From assembly GCA_002049455.2 (NCBI GenBank), contig KV918928.1, positions 1 to 64,000 on the forward strand: a stretch of 64,000 nucleotides of DNA, read 5' to 3'. Origin of the DNA: Porphyra umbilicalis (Eukaryota; Rhodophyta; Bangiophyceae; Bangiales; Bangiaceae). How positions within the stretch are numbered: the stretch's first letter is position 1; each line of letters opens with the position of its first letter. The notes below the pieces were generated by a model, which was not told the DNA's origin, did no database searches, and saw only the letters and a list, made by a program, of their open reading frames with translations. The position numbers and the translations under genes are program-made. Of this stretch, positions 45,914-56,433 are shown piece after piece.

Positions 45914-46249
45914 TCATGTCGCCGCAAACAAACTCATACTCATTCCAGAAAACGGAACCTCAGACACAACACAAACGCTGCTGATCTGGTCACCTCTCTC
46001 TGCCCCAACTCTCTCCAACTTATCCGCTAGCAAGTAGGCGCGGCCATTGGACAGCCGATGCACCACCAAAGGAGAGTGACATCCGACTAGGCGCGGCTGC
46101 TTCCCGTCGGCCTGCTCGGGATTGTAGTGCAAGTCGTTGTACATGGCTGGCGTGCAGCGCCAGCAGCAGATAGGCGCTCTAGGTCCTGCTACATCTCCCA
46201 GCTGCTCAGTGAAGGCCGGACACACGACTACAGATAGCCATACGACCAT
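45914..46249 (-). CDS. Possible exon, unidentified
   Basis: A 111-codon minus frame with a plausible globular look (LHYNPEQADGKQPRLVGCHS, VVHRLSNGRAYLLADKLERV) and a CCWRC cluster. It lies downstream of the JmjC gene on the same strand and might be its last exon, separated by the hAT-like MITE, or a separate remnant. Starts with ATG but no stronger support. Confidence 0.25.
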   Translation of the reverse strand: MVVWLSVVVCPAFTEQLGDVAGPRAPICCWRCTPAMYNDLHYNPEQADGKQPRLVGCHSPLVVHRLSNGRAYLLADKLERVGAERGDQISSVCVVSEVPFSGMSMSLFAAT

Positions 46250-46433
46250 TACACAGTGAGGGCACGCCGCACCGTCGACAGAGTAGTCCCCTCTTTCTCG
46301 GTCAGGAGTACCGAGAGTTTCCCTGCTGGTTTAATCGCGTGGTCACGAGCGAACTGCTGAACACTCAGGGGGGCCGCTTGCAATTCCAGCACAGTTGGCT
46401 TCTTCCCCTTTCATGCCGGGCGCGAGTTGCTAC

Positions 46434-46675
46434 CAGGGGTTGTCAGAATACGGGTTTTTGGCCATATCCCGGCCAGAATACGGATATACTCCAGAATATG
46501 TCGCAGAATATTCGTTCATGATTGTCCATTGAAGAAAAAAAGACCACCTTTGGGATGCCCTGGACGCCACAATGTCAATATCCCGGGCTGCTCGGGCAAT
46601 ATGATGTCGGATGTAGTCTTTTTGTTTGAAATTACAGTAGCCCCGGATTTCGGATATTTATCCTGACAACCCCTG
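46434..46675. mobile_element. hAT-like MITE, 242 bp
   Basis: 13-bp inverted ends CAGGGGTTGTCAG (46434-46446 and 46663-46675). CAGGG-type ends are typical of hAT elements, which make 8-bp target duplications; flanks gttgctac and cttgcgac match at six of eight positions. AT-rich interior with repeated cagaatac/ggatat motifs, no coding capacity. Confidence 0.65.
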
Positions 46676-46747
46676 CTTGCGACTCATGTACTCCCGGACG
46701 CAGTCCAGGTACTCCGTCAAGTAGGACGTCATGACTCTAAGGTCTCT

Positions 46748-47332
46748 TCAAAACTCTGCTGGGTTGCATTCCTCGTAGAATCGCGCGTCACCACACCACC
46801 ACTTACCATCAGCAAGCTTCAGAGCGCTGAGAACCAGCAGCTTCTCGAAAGAAACCAGCATACCAATCTTGCCACGCCAGTGGGCCGCGTGTTCAATCGC
46901 GTGCACAAGCCAGCCAGTGCTCGCAATACGCACTGCAGATGCTACGTTGGTCCCTGCGTTGAAGCCGTTGTGCGAAACACCATAGCCTGTGACGACGATT
47001 TCCCCTTCTTTAATTTCATGGAAGCCGACGCGAACGCCGTGGGCGAGGAAAAACGACGCCGGCCTCAAGATGGCCTTTTGAGCGAGAAGCTTCCTCACAT
47101 CTCTTCCTGCTGCCGCCAGCACGACAGGGTCCATGCATTCACTCATGACCCGTACCATCTTGGGGACTTGAGATCTCGGAACGAAAATCCAGAACTTACT
47201 CGCTCCGGACTGCAGGTAGGAGACCGACTGAAGGTGATGGTCTTCAACATGCCGGCTGAAGTGCGAGCCGACGCTTACCATGTCTAGCAGACTAGTGTTG
47301 ATACCCTCGTGTGTGGCACATGCGCTTAACAT
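46748..47332 (-). CDS. JmjC-domain protein, catalytic exon
   Basis: A 194-codon frame ending at TGA 46748-46750. It contains GSHFSRHVEDHHLQSVSYL (the HxE pair of the Fe(II) site), SGASKFWIFVP (the usual Lys position for 2-oxoglutarate), AHGVRVGFHEIKEGEIVVT and GYGVSHNGFNAGTNVASAV (the second His, followed by NxGxNxA). This is the JmjC fold found in histone lysine demethylases, using Fe(II), 2-oxoglutarate and O2 in the nucleus. The metal ligands look intact. No PHD, JmjN or other reader domain is visible in this exon. The frame begins with an ATG at 47332, but an upstream exon (47366-47986) is likely, joined by an intron whose exact ends I could not fix. Confidence 0.75.
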   Translation of the reverse strand: MLSACATHEGINTSLLDMVSVGSHFSRHVEDHHLQSVSYLQSGASKFWIFVPRSQVPKMVRVMSECMDPVVLAAAGRDVRKLLAQKAILRPASFFLAHGVRVGFHEIKEGEIVVTGYGVSHNGFNAGTNVASAVRIASTGWLVHAIEHAAHWRGKIGMLVSFEKLLVLSALKLADGKWWCGDARFYEECNPAEF

Positions 47333-47365
47333 GCTGCGGTGGTTCGGCGTACGACGGTTGCGGAA

Positions 47366-47986
47366 TCATTTACTAGACAGCAATGGCTCTGGCTCAGCTA
47401 CACAGGCACTGTCACCCAGGCTCCTGACACACCCATCCTCATTGGCTGGAGTCATGTCCGATACGTAGTACACGTCTATTGGATTAGGACGTGCGGGACC
47501 AAGGGCTCTTGTCTCGTGGACGCTTAATGTCACACCTGTCACCAAGGTGACCCTCAGATCATTCTCGTTCTGAAGGAACTGCGGTACACCAAAGCCCTTG
47601 AATCGGGCGCGAAGAGCGGTTGTGCTCTCGCGCATCCTTCTTTTTATAACAGCTGTCGATAGCATCATCTCTTGTTCAGGCGGCACCTGTGCTTGGAGCC
47701 CGTCGCGCTTGATATTGCTGTCTTCCCAATTTTGGCCGATTCCGTCGATGTCAAGAAGGGTGATCAACTGTGCGAAACAGTGTCTCAGCCATCCATTCAG
47801 CCGGATAAAATGGATCGTCCAATGGGCAGTTGAACCAGACCCTATCTTGACTTCGACCACATCGGCCAAAATTGAGAAGACAGCAATAGCAGGGTCCGGC
47901 TCTGCACTGCCAGCGAAGGACTCGCTGACAATAGCTGGGTATTGTTGGGAAGTTTGAACCCACAACCGGACGTTCACCCCAACCAT
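47366..47986 (-). CDS. Probable upstream exon of the JmjC gene
   Basis: ATG 47986 opens a frame through 47366 with globular-looking sequence (MVGVNVRLWVQTSQQYPAIV, WTIHFIRLNGWLRHCFAQL, NENDLRVTLVTGVTLSVHE, IDVYYVSDM). It ends 33 bp short of the JmjC exon on the same strand; the last 30 codons look non-coding, so the donor is probably near 47440-47460. No family known to me; the link to the JmjC exon is by position only. Confidence 0.45.
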   Translation of the reverse strand: MVGVNVRLWVQTSQQYPAIVSESFAGSAEPDPAIAVFSILADVVEVKIGSGSTAHWTIHFIRLNGWLRHCFAQLITLLDIDGIGQNWEDSNIKRDGLQAQVPPEQEMMLSTAVIKRRMRESTTALRARFKGFGVPQFLQNENDLRVTLVTGVTLSVHETRALGPARPNPIDVYYVSDMTPANEDGCVRSLGDSACVAEPEPLLSSK

Positions 47987-48289
47987 TTGCTGGGGCGCTA
48001 GAGATGACTCATGTCGATTATCAGGTGTTACTATTCGGGACACGTGTGCAACAAATGTACGGATCGACGCTGACTGCGATCAAATCAATCCATGCAGTCC
48101 GAGTTCCTGTGCGGTACTGAAGCATGTCATAGGAATTGGGTGAAAGCCCAGGGCCATTTGCGCGGCAGTTCGCATCTCCACGACAGGGTCCCCGTGTTGC
48201 AAGCGTCGCAGGTCCTGACGAGCGCGAATCGCTTGTGGAGCGGCTGTTCTGTCACCAGCGGGTAGCTGGTCAGATAGTACGTCTTTCAA

Positions 48290-49276
48290 GCACCCTTGAC
48301 CATCCCCGCTCGGGCGTCGCTTTGAGAGCTGCACGCTATGGCCTCCATGTCCTGCGGTGGTGCCCATGCTGAGATTTCCAGCACGAGTGTCAGAGAGCGC
48401 TTCGGCCGCGGCTGCATCAAAGCAATCATTGAGATCAACAACTTAGCGAGTGCCGTGCCCCTCATCGGCACGAATGAGACCCCTGCCATCAGAGTGAAGC
48501 TGACCCCCTCCAACGCCAGCGTGGCGCACAATTCGGGCACCATCATCACTACGGCTGTCCTCACTTGAGACACCGTCTGCATCTCGACGAGAACCATCAG
48601 ACCGACGAAAGGCGCGGCCCCCGTAATCATCTTGTGCACCACGCCCACAGCCTGTACCACGACGCGCATCACATGAACCTCCACCTCGACCGGCACGGCC
48701 ACCATCTTGGCCATCTTCAGACCGACCACCACAACGACGTGCTCGTCCATCCAGACCGCAATTCTTTCCATCATCAACACGGCCACCACGAAGCGGGGCT
48801 CCGTCTTGACGACCTTGCCCGCCGCGTGCAACACGACGCCCACCACCTGCACCTCCAACTTGACCGCCTCAGCCGCCATCGCGGCCAACATCAGACCGAC
48901 CGCGACCACGGCGTGCTTGTTCATCTTGAACTTCGCTCTGCCCGCTGCCAACGCGGCCCCGAACGCATGGATGTTCACGTCAACCGACTTGCCCGCCGTC
49001 ACCGACAGGACCGAGGCCGCATGCCCCTGCACTTTGGCTGTCATGTACGCCAGACTGACGATTACTACGCGGGACGTCATGGTCTTTCGGAACTCGGTCA
49101 CCATCGTCACCGCAGCCGTCCTCACTTGCGCCAACGTCTGCATCTCGACGAGCACCATCACACCGACGAAGGGCGCGGCCCCCGTGATCATCTTGTGCAT
49201 CACGCCCACTGCCTGCACCACGACGCGCATCACATGTACCTTCACCTTGGCCAGCACTGCAAACATCCCACCCATC
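48290..49276. repeat. Internally repeated region open in three frames, cut by copia B
   Basis: Segments at about 48556-48715 and 49108-49265 are near-identical direct repeats 552 bp apart, and weaker repeats fill the space. The minus frame is open for 330 codons (48286-49275; units like HxVVxVGLxxAxM..VxxEVxV). A plus frame reads His/Asp-rich (LHLDRHGHHLGHLQTDHH), and another plus frame reads Thr/Cys-rich (TPTACTTTRITCT) with one TGA at 48566. The region stops dead at the LTR boundary, so a repetitive protein gene was probably truncated. I cannot say which frame is real. Confidence 0.5.
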
Positions 49277-49697
49277 TGTTGAAACGCAGTGGGGATAGGG
49301 GTTGGGGGACCACGGTGAAGTGGTTGAGTGGCTTGAGCTTGTGTGTGTGTGTGTGCGAACGTGCTTTGTTGGTTGTCCTAAGGATCGCCCGCCTCTCCCA
49401 ACCGAGAGCACCTCTCAAATAGTCCCCACCGGCCCAAGTGCTCCCCCCTCTCGCGCCCACACCGACGCCCACGCCCTCGCACCAAATCGAATCACTCACC
49501 AAATCAAAAAGCCACTAGAGCAAAGCGAAGATCAAATCCAAAACAAGCCAAAAGTAACGCCCCAAGATCACCCAACACGAATGTGTGCAACTTGACCACG
49601 TCCTGCAAATGTACCATGTGGGGTACCATAAGGGTCACCGACCATCGTACAACCGCGAACCGCCAGTGGAGTCGGCGACGAGCATCACAGTCCAACA
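49277..49697 (-). repeat. 3' LTR of copia B
   Basis: 421 bp, TGTTG...CAACA. Confidence 0.93.
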
Positions 49698-49732
49698 CTC
49701 CTCCTTGCTTGTTGCCGCGGCGGTTCTTGTTT

Positions 49733-52700
49733 TCAGCAAAGCCCCATGGCCTCGACATGCTTGTCGTGCTTGGTCTTGCCGAGCTCCTTCGTCATCGGGT
49801 CCGCCACCATGTCGTCCGTTGCACAATGATCCAATGTCACCTTGTCCGTCGTGATGGCCTCGCGCACAAAGTGGTAGCGAATGTCGATGTGCTTAGTGCG
49901 CTTGTGCTCGACGGGGTTCTTGGAGAAGTCAATGCACCCGCTGTTGTCGACCTTGATGTTGATCGGCCCGCCCGAGATCGCTATCCGCAGCCCTTGAGTT
50001 GCCACGCTTTGCACGAGCTTGTTGAGCCAAACAGCTTCCTTGCTGGCCACACATAGAGCCATGTACTCAGCTTCCATCGTCGACAGCGCCACCGTCTTCT
50101 GCAACTTAGAACCCCAGCTGACGGCTGCTCCGCCAAAGATGAAGATGAAGCCCGTCGTAGAACGTCGCGTCTCGTGGTCACCCGCCCAGTCGGCATCACT
50201 AAAGCCTTGTAGAACACAGGAAGAGTTCTTGTCGAAGACCAGCCCCTTGTCCATCGAACCCTTGACGTACCGTAGAACGCGCTTGATCGCCGCCCAATGC
50301 TCCTTGCCGTAGCACGAGACAAAACGACTTAGCTTCCCGATAGCGAAGGCGAGGTCAGGACGTGTCCCGACCATCAGGTACATCAGACTGCCGACAGCTT
50401 CGCGGTAGGGCAGCGTGTCGTCGCTCTCGTCGGCCTTGACCAGCTGCAGGCCCACCTCCAGCGGCGTTCCGATCGGGTTGCACTCCGCCATCCCGAACTT
50501 TTCCAGCACTAGCGCCGCGTACTTGCCCTGCGACAGCTTGAGGGTGCCCAACGCCTTGTCACGCCTTATCTCTAGCCCGAGGATTACCTTCGCCTCGCCC
50601 AGGTCCTTCATCTCAAAACGCTTGTGCAGAGCGTCCTTCATCTTGTAGATCGCCGCCAGGCTTGATGCCAACAACAGTAGATCGTCGACGTACACCAGGA
50701 CGATGATGATTTCGCCGTCATCCATAAGGAGGTAGAGGCATGCATCCGGGTCAATGTTATTGAACCCTTGTGACATGAGGAAGTCGTCGAGCTTGGCGTA
50801 CCACATCTTGGGAGCTTGCTTCAGCCCATACAGCGCTTGGAGGAGACGACACACCTTGTCAGGATACGTCGGATCAACATAGCCGTCTGGCTGCTCCATG
50901 TAGACCTCCTCGTCAAGGTCGCCGTTGAGGAATGCCGTCTTGACGTCCATCTGATGTAGCTCCCACCCGTTCGCCGCCGTCATCGCCAGGATGCATCGGA
51001 TGGTAGTGAACTTGGCCACCGGCGCGAACGTCTCGTTGAAGTCGAGCCCCTTGATCTGCCGGTTCCCCATGAAGCACAGGCACGCCTTGTGCCGCGTCGT
51101 GTTGTTCCCGTTCTTGTCAACCTCGTTCTTGACCTTGTACACCCACTTGCCCTTCAGCACGCGTCGACTGGCAGGGCGATCCTTCAAGCGCCAAGTCTTG
51201 TTCTTGCGGATGGCTTCCGTCTCCTCGTCCATAGCAATCTTCCACTTAGCCGATTCCTGCCCTTGAACGGCTTGCACGTACGTCTTAGGCGCCTCGTGAG
51301 CAACCAGGCTCACCGGGCGCCAGTACTCGACAGGTGGTCGCCGCGCTCTGCCGCTTCGACGCAGCGTGTCTTGAGAGCCGCCACAACCTTGATTGTCGTC
51401 CGCGGACTTGTCAGATCCATCGTCTTGCTTGTCATCCTTGTCGTCATTGTCAGCATCTACGTCTTCGCCGTCGCTTGTAGAACGCAAGCCCGTCTCGACT
51501 TCGACGTTTTCGTCTCCGGGGAGCTCTTCTGCAACTTCTGCAACCTCGCTTACGTTCGTCTCCGCGAACACGACGCTTCGTGCCTTGACGACCTTGCCGT
51601 CGTCGAGGATGACCTTGTACGCCTTGCTGCCGTCGGGATAGCCTAAGAAGACGCCCTTCGCCGCCTTGTCGCCAAACGTGCCGTCGATGTGACTCTTGTG
51701 CAGCACGACTCAGCATGTCGACCCAAACACCCGCATGTGGCTGACGTTGGGCTTATTCCCGGTCCACAGCTCAAAAGGCGTCTTGCCGACGGGAAGCGCC
51801 CGGCTGGTGACGCGGTTCTTGATGTACACCGCCGTCTTGATCGCATCCGCCCAAAGATCCTGATCGACGTCCTTGTGTCGCATCATGGTGCGAGCCATCT
51901 CCACGAGAACTCGGTTAAGCCGCTCAGCAACCCCGTTCTGCTGCGGCGTGTCGGGCACCGTGGTCTGGTGCGTCGTGCCGTTCTCATCGTGAAGAGCGTT
52001 GAATGCGTTCGACACATACTCGCCGCCATTATCGGAGCGTAGGGTCTTGATCTTGGTTCCCGTGTGCAGCTGGGCCTTCGTCAGCCACTTCTTGTACTCA
52101 GAGAGCAGATCGCTCTTCTTCTGCAGGAAGACCACGTCTGTCCAGCGGGAGAAGTCGTCAGTGAAGGTGCCAAAGTAGAGCGCACCGCCACGCGACGGCT
52201 CCGACATTGGCCCGCCCAGGTCCGAGTGCACGAGCTGCAGGCGCTTGCTGACTCGACCTCCTCCTGCACTAGGCATAGGCGTCATAGCCGCCTTCCCATA
52301 CACGCACGGCTCGCAGACGTCCTTGACCGCCATGGAAGAGCACTTGAGTCCATCGATGTCCTTGTTCTTGATCATCCGCTTAACGCCAGCCACGTTGACG
52401 TGCCCAAGGCGCTCATGCCAGAGCTGAAGAGAGGCTACCGCAGCAATATACGACAGTGGGGCCATGTCCAGGTGGTAGAGCCCACTCTTCCGCGTGCCGC
52501 ACGCAGCGACCTTGTCGCTCATCTTGATGATCGTCTTACCGCCCTTGAATGACACTTCCGCACCCCGCTCCTCCATCATGCCGACCGACATGAGGTTGAA
52601 GCCCATGGTAGGAACATGGAGCACCTTCTCCAACTTGATCTTGCGCGTCTTGCCGTGAACGATGACATTGAGCACGACGGTTCCGACGCCCGCCGTGGCT

Positions 52701-53659
52701 ACGGACCCCTTGTCACCCATGGTGACGCTGCGTCCCGTAGTCGTCTGGTAGTCGTCGAAGCACCCGCGCATCCAGCACATGTGTGCAGACGCCGCAGAAT
52801 CGACAAGCCACGACTTGGAGATGTCATCGGTGTCAGACGCATTGCCCACCAGACAGATAGCGTCGTCGCTGTCGCTACCATCGTCAGCCGCAATCGCGGC
52901 CACCTTGTCCTGTCTCTGCTTCTTGGCCTTGAGCTCTGGGCAATCGCGAGAGATGTGCCCAAACATATGGCAGTATTAGCACTCGATCTTGGAGAGGTCA
53001 CCACGGCGGCCTTGACCTCGATAGTTGGCGCCGACGAGTGCCATGTCGCCAATGCGCTTGGTCGACGTTGACTTGTCCGTCTGCCGCCGCTCCTCCTGAA
53101 CCAAACGGCTCTTGACAAAGTCGAGGCTCAGCTCGTCCTCGCCCTTGGCGTCGAGAGCCGCCAGCAGGTTCTCGTACTTGGACGTCAGCCCGTTGAGGAC
53201 ACTCATAGCAACGTCCATCTCCGTCACCTCGCCGCCCATGGCCTTGAGGTTCTCGCCGAGGTTGCGCACGCGGTTGATGTAGCCCAGCATGCCCTCACCG
53301 ACGGTCATTTCGACGGTGTAGAACTCGCGTCGCGCCTTCATCTTGTTCATCAAACTCTTGCGCTGGAAGACACCTTGCAGCGTCGACCACATTTCTGCCG
53401 TCGTCTTGCAGCCCGACACGTGCTCGAGCTGCTCAGATCCAAGGGTGAGCCCAATGATGGCGCTCGCCTTCGTGTCTCGACGCTTCCACACCGCCAACTC
53501 GCGGGCATCCGCGTCCGTCGGCTTGCCGTCTTCGTCAAGCATATCGTCCAGGTCGCGCAGCGCGAGGACCATCTTAATGCGCTGACGCCACTCGTGGAAG
53601 TTCGTCTCCGTCAACTTGTCGATCTTGATGCCGCCCATGCCGGCAGCGCCTCCGTCCAT
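49733..53659 (-). pseudogene. copia B polyprotein, two in-frame stops
   Basis: 1309 codons in one frame, exactly as long as copia A with no indel, from ATG 53659 to TGA 49733-49735. Stops: TAA 52976-52978 at the second position of the CCHC knuckle (C-stop-YCHMFGHISRDC) and TGA 51710-51712 after VFGSTC, between integrase and RT. Protease SWLVDSAASAHM, integrase SDLGGPM/LRSDNGGEYVS/GVAERLNRVL, RT with an intact YVDD (50681-50692) and RNase H SDADWAGD/STMEAEYMAL all look functional. If the two stops were read through, or were supplied in trans, this copy would be close to complete. Both stops are shared with copia A, so they predate the split of the two copies. Confidence 0.93.
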
Positions 53660-53802
53660 GATGTCGTCTTGTCGTAGCGCCCGACCTTGCCGAGCCGTGC
53701 GCCTTGACCGTCACGTCCTTGAACCACCTTGACCGCGCCTTCTTCGCACTTGCCGCGACCGTCGCGACACCAGCTGGCACACCTTGCTCTTGTCACAGCC
53801 CC

Positions 53803-53820
53803 GGCTCTGGGCCCATAACC
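53803..53820 (-). promoter_or_regulatory. Primer binding site of copia B
   Basis: Identical to the copia A site (minus GGTTATGGGCCCAGAGCC), directly adjoining the 5' LTR; complementary to the anticodon arm of initiator tRNA-Met. Confidence 0.75.
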
Positions 53821-54239
53821 TGTTGAAACGCAGTGGGAATAGGGGTTGGGGGACCACGGTGAAGTGGTTGAGTGGCTTGAGCTTGTGTGTGTGTGTGCGA
53901 ACGTGCTTTGTTGGTTGTCCTAAGGATCGCCCGCCTCTCCCAACCGAGAGCACCTCTCAAATAGTCCCCACCGGCCCAAGTGCTCCCCCCTCTCGCGCCC
54001 ACACCGACGCCCACGCCCTCGCACCAAATCGAATCACTCACCAAATCAAAAAGCCACTAGAGCAAAGCGAAGATCAAATCCAAAACATGCCAAAAGTAAC
54101 GCCCAAAGATGACCCAACACAAATGTGTGCAACTTGACCACGTCTTGCAAATGTACCATGTGGGGTACCATAAGGGTCACCGACCATCGTCCAACCGCGA
54201 ACCGCCAGTGGAGTCGGCGACGAGCATCACAGTCCTACA
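53821..54239 (-). repeat. 5' LTR of copia B
   Basis: 419 bp; its outer end reads ...cctACA instead of ...ccaACA. Confidence 0.9.
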
Positions 54240-54400
54240 GCCGGAGTCCCCGGCACTCCACTGCTGGTAGTCCCGACACGGGCCGGGTCTCCAGCCGGCC
54301 AGCACCCGTTGAATCGCATCAGGTGCTCAATTTCCGTGCTCCATTGCAAGAAGTTGGTGTCGTAAAGCTTGGTCATGCGAGGCACGCCGTCACCCGTCAT
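54240..54400 (-). pseudogene. gag: Truncated gag of copia C
   Basis: ATG 54400; KLYDTNFLQWSTEIEHLMRF and NGCW match the N-terminal pattern of copia Gag (x-L-x-G-x-N-[FY]-x-x-W). Interrupted by copia B at 54239. Confidence 0.75.
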
Positions 54401-54710
54401 CTTGCCTGGCCGGATCTTGTCAGCCGCCCCTGTGCGTGTCCGTCTGCCGGTCACGCCCCTTGGCCGCTCTCCTTGGTCCGTGTCACTTGCGGCCCGTGCT
54501 CCTTGTGCTGCCGGTGGCGTCGTCTGCCTCCGGCTCGTCCTCCGCGTGCCGCTCTCCTGCCGACACGCGCGCGTTCCGCGCCACGAGTCTCACCCAGAGC
54601 ACGTCGTCCACGTACGCAATCCGCGTCTCCCCGGTGCACCACGGGTCTCTTGCTTGCGCACTCGCCGTCTCGGCCCACGACCGCGGAGCAACACCCAGCC
54701 CGTATGATAG

Positions 54711-54726
54711 GCCTGGGCCCATTACC
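54711..54726 (-). promoter_or_regulatory. Primer binding site of copia C
   Basis: Minus GGTAATGGGCCCAGGC next to LTR C; one mismatch from the initiator tRNA-Met anticodon arm. A third, independent case of half-tRNA priming. Confidence 0.6.
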
Positions 54727-55225
54727 TGTTGTGAGAGCAAAGCCCCACGCACGCGCAGTCAGGTTGCGCGAGCGTGCCGTCTATCACACCGTGGCAAAGT
54801 GCAGTATAGAGGTCCAACGCTTCTTATACCCTCTCGATCTTGCCCGCTCCCTCAGGCACCCGCCCTCAGGGCTTCCCTGCCCGCAGCACCGCCCGGCTGC
54901 TGTCCTCTCCTGCCCAGGGGCCTCGTCCAGGCTGGGCTCCCCCCACGCCTAGCACCCTCCACGCATTGGCGCCGTCTGTGGTTGAGTTGCTACGCCTCGC
55001 CGCCCCACCCCCCGTGCGGCTCCCGTCGTGGGTGACGCCCACCGTCCCGGTGGAGCTTCCCCTGACGGCCCCCGCCGGCCGTGCGGCGCCGCACCGGGTG
55101 GGTCACCCCGCGTTGGGTGGGCGCACCCCCCCTTCCCGATGGCGACACCCCCCGCCGGGACTTGGCAGGTGCCACGGGCACGGAGGGGGCGTACTTAGTA
55201 GTTGCTCCCCCCCGTGTCCACAACA
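54727..55225 (-). repeat. LTR of copia C
   Basis: 499 bp with inverted TGTTG/CAACA ends; it interrupts the protease-linker frame of gypsy D at 55226. Confidence 0.65.
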
Positions 55226-56200
55226 GCGCAGATGGTTCGGTACGTTCGCGGTGGCAATCGGGGGATCATTCTCCCTGTTCGTGATTGGTTTTGGCTTCCC
55301 CACTGACACTGGCGGGGGGTCCTCGTGGAGGAACTTCTCCCACTGTTCTGGCGTCACGACGGTGATGTTACCTTCGCACGCCTCGATCGTGCCGAGAGAC
55401 ATACCATTGGAAGGACGGAGTTTGTTCGTCCCAGTGTGAATAATCTCTAGCCACCAAGGCGCACCTGCCTCACACGTCATGGTGCCCGGAGCGACACGTA
55501 GTCGATGTCGTTCAAACACCCGCTGCCTCTGAGTGAACAGGCCGTTTCCGTTGAAGGATGTTTGCACTTTCACGTAGCCTTTTGACTTGGGCTCTATGAT
55601 GAGTTACTGTGCCACTTGCACCTTTGCTTGACCCTTATATGCGCAGTCGCAAGGCGTCGCAGTTGACGTCGTAACCGGAGCAGTACTTTTACCCCGGCGG
55701 AGAATGGAGACTCTGCACCCATCCTTCAACTGAATGAAGCTGCGTGGTCCCGAAAAGATCGGGACGTGGGCATCCGAGTATGGGGTGCCCAAGAGTAAGG
55801 GCACGGACATGCCTTGCACTACGCCCAGCGAGTGCGTGGTCTCATACGTATCGAGGCGCACATGCAGGGTGACCAAACCCGTGATGGGAAGGATATTCCC
55901 ATTCACATCAAACATGTTGGGTGTCGCCTTGTCAAGTGGACAAACCGTCACCTCCGGCGGGATTAAGTCTTCCCGTATCAAGGACACTCCGGACTCGGTG
56001 TCGCTTATGGCCCGGGTTGCCAAGAGGTGTCCGTCATGCATCCATACCCGGGCGGCAACTTGATAGTTGCTGCCTGTCAGGATCGCCACGACTTTGGTGC
56101 GATCCACACCCTTCGGGATTGGCATGTCCCGAGGGCGGATCCCCTTAGGACGCCGCAGGAGCTTGACTTTGCTCTTGCGGCCCGTCCCTGGGTTACCCAC
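55226..56200 (-). pseudogene. Protease region of gypsy D, inactive
   Basis: Frame is -1 relative to gag. TRAISDTESGVSLIRED occupies the place of the DTG active-site loop, but reads Asp-Thr-Glu; one G-to-A change from DTG would explain it, and it would abolish activity. LLLGTPYSDAHVPIFSG follows. TAA 55604-55606 interrupts; the frame then continues (VQTSFNGNGLFTQRQRVFE, PEQWEKFLHEDP) until copia C. Confidence 0.7.
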
Positions 56201-56433
56201 TGGGGACGTCTGGGACTCTTCAACCCCAGCGGTTATTCGTTTCTCTCATCCGACTCCGATGAGGAGTCCACGGGCTCGCCCGCCTGGGGTTTGGGTTCCC
56301 CCTCCTCAAGGGGTGACTCACTCCCACTTGAGGTCACTTTGTCGCCGGCTACTGCGACAACGGGAGGCCCGGTCGGCCTCGCACCCTTTTGGAACCGGGC
56401 AGGACGAGGCTTGTCCTTGGCCCACCAACTACT

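Larger units (their letters stand above)
49277..54239 (-). mobile_element. Ty1/copia LTR retrotransposon B, same family as copia A
   Basis: LTRs at 49277-49697 and 53821-54239, sharing the variant taaggatcgcc. The internal region is the same length and over 90% identical to copia A by eye. There is no matching target duplication: left flank ccatc, right flank gccgg. The left neighbour is the repeated region above and the right neighbour is a different copia (C), so deletion or recombination followed insertion. Confidence 0.93.
54240..55225 (-). mobile_element. Fragment of a third copia element (C): 5' LTR and gag start
   Basis: A 499-bp LTR (54727-55225, TGTTG...CAACA) unrelated in sequence to copia A/B, then an initiator-Met-type primer site, leader and the first ~53 codons of gag, ending where copia B begins. 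The rest of the element is missing. Confidence 0.75.
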
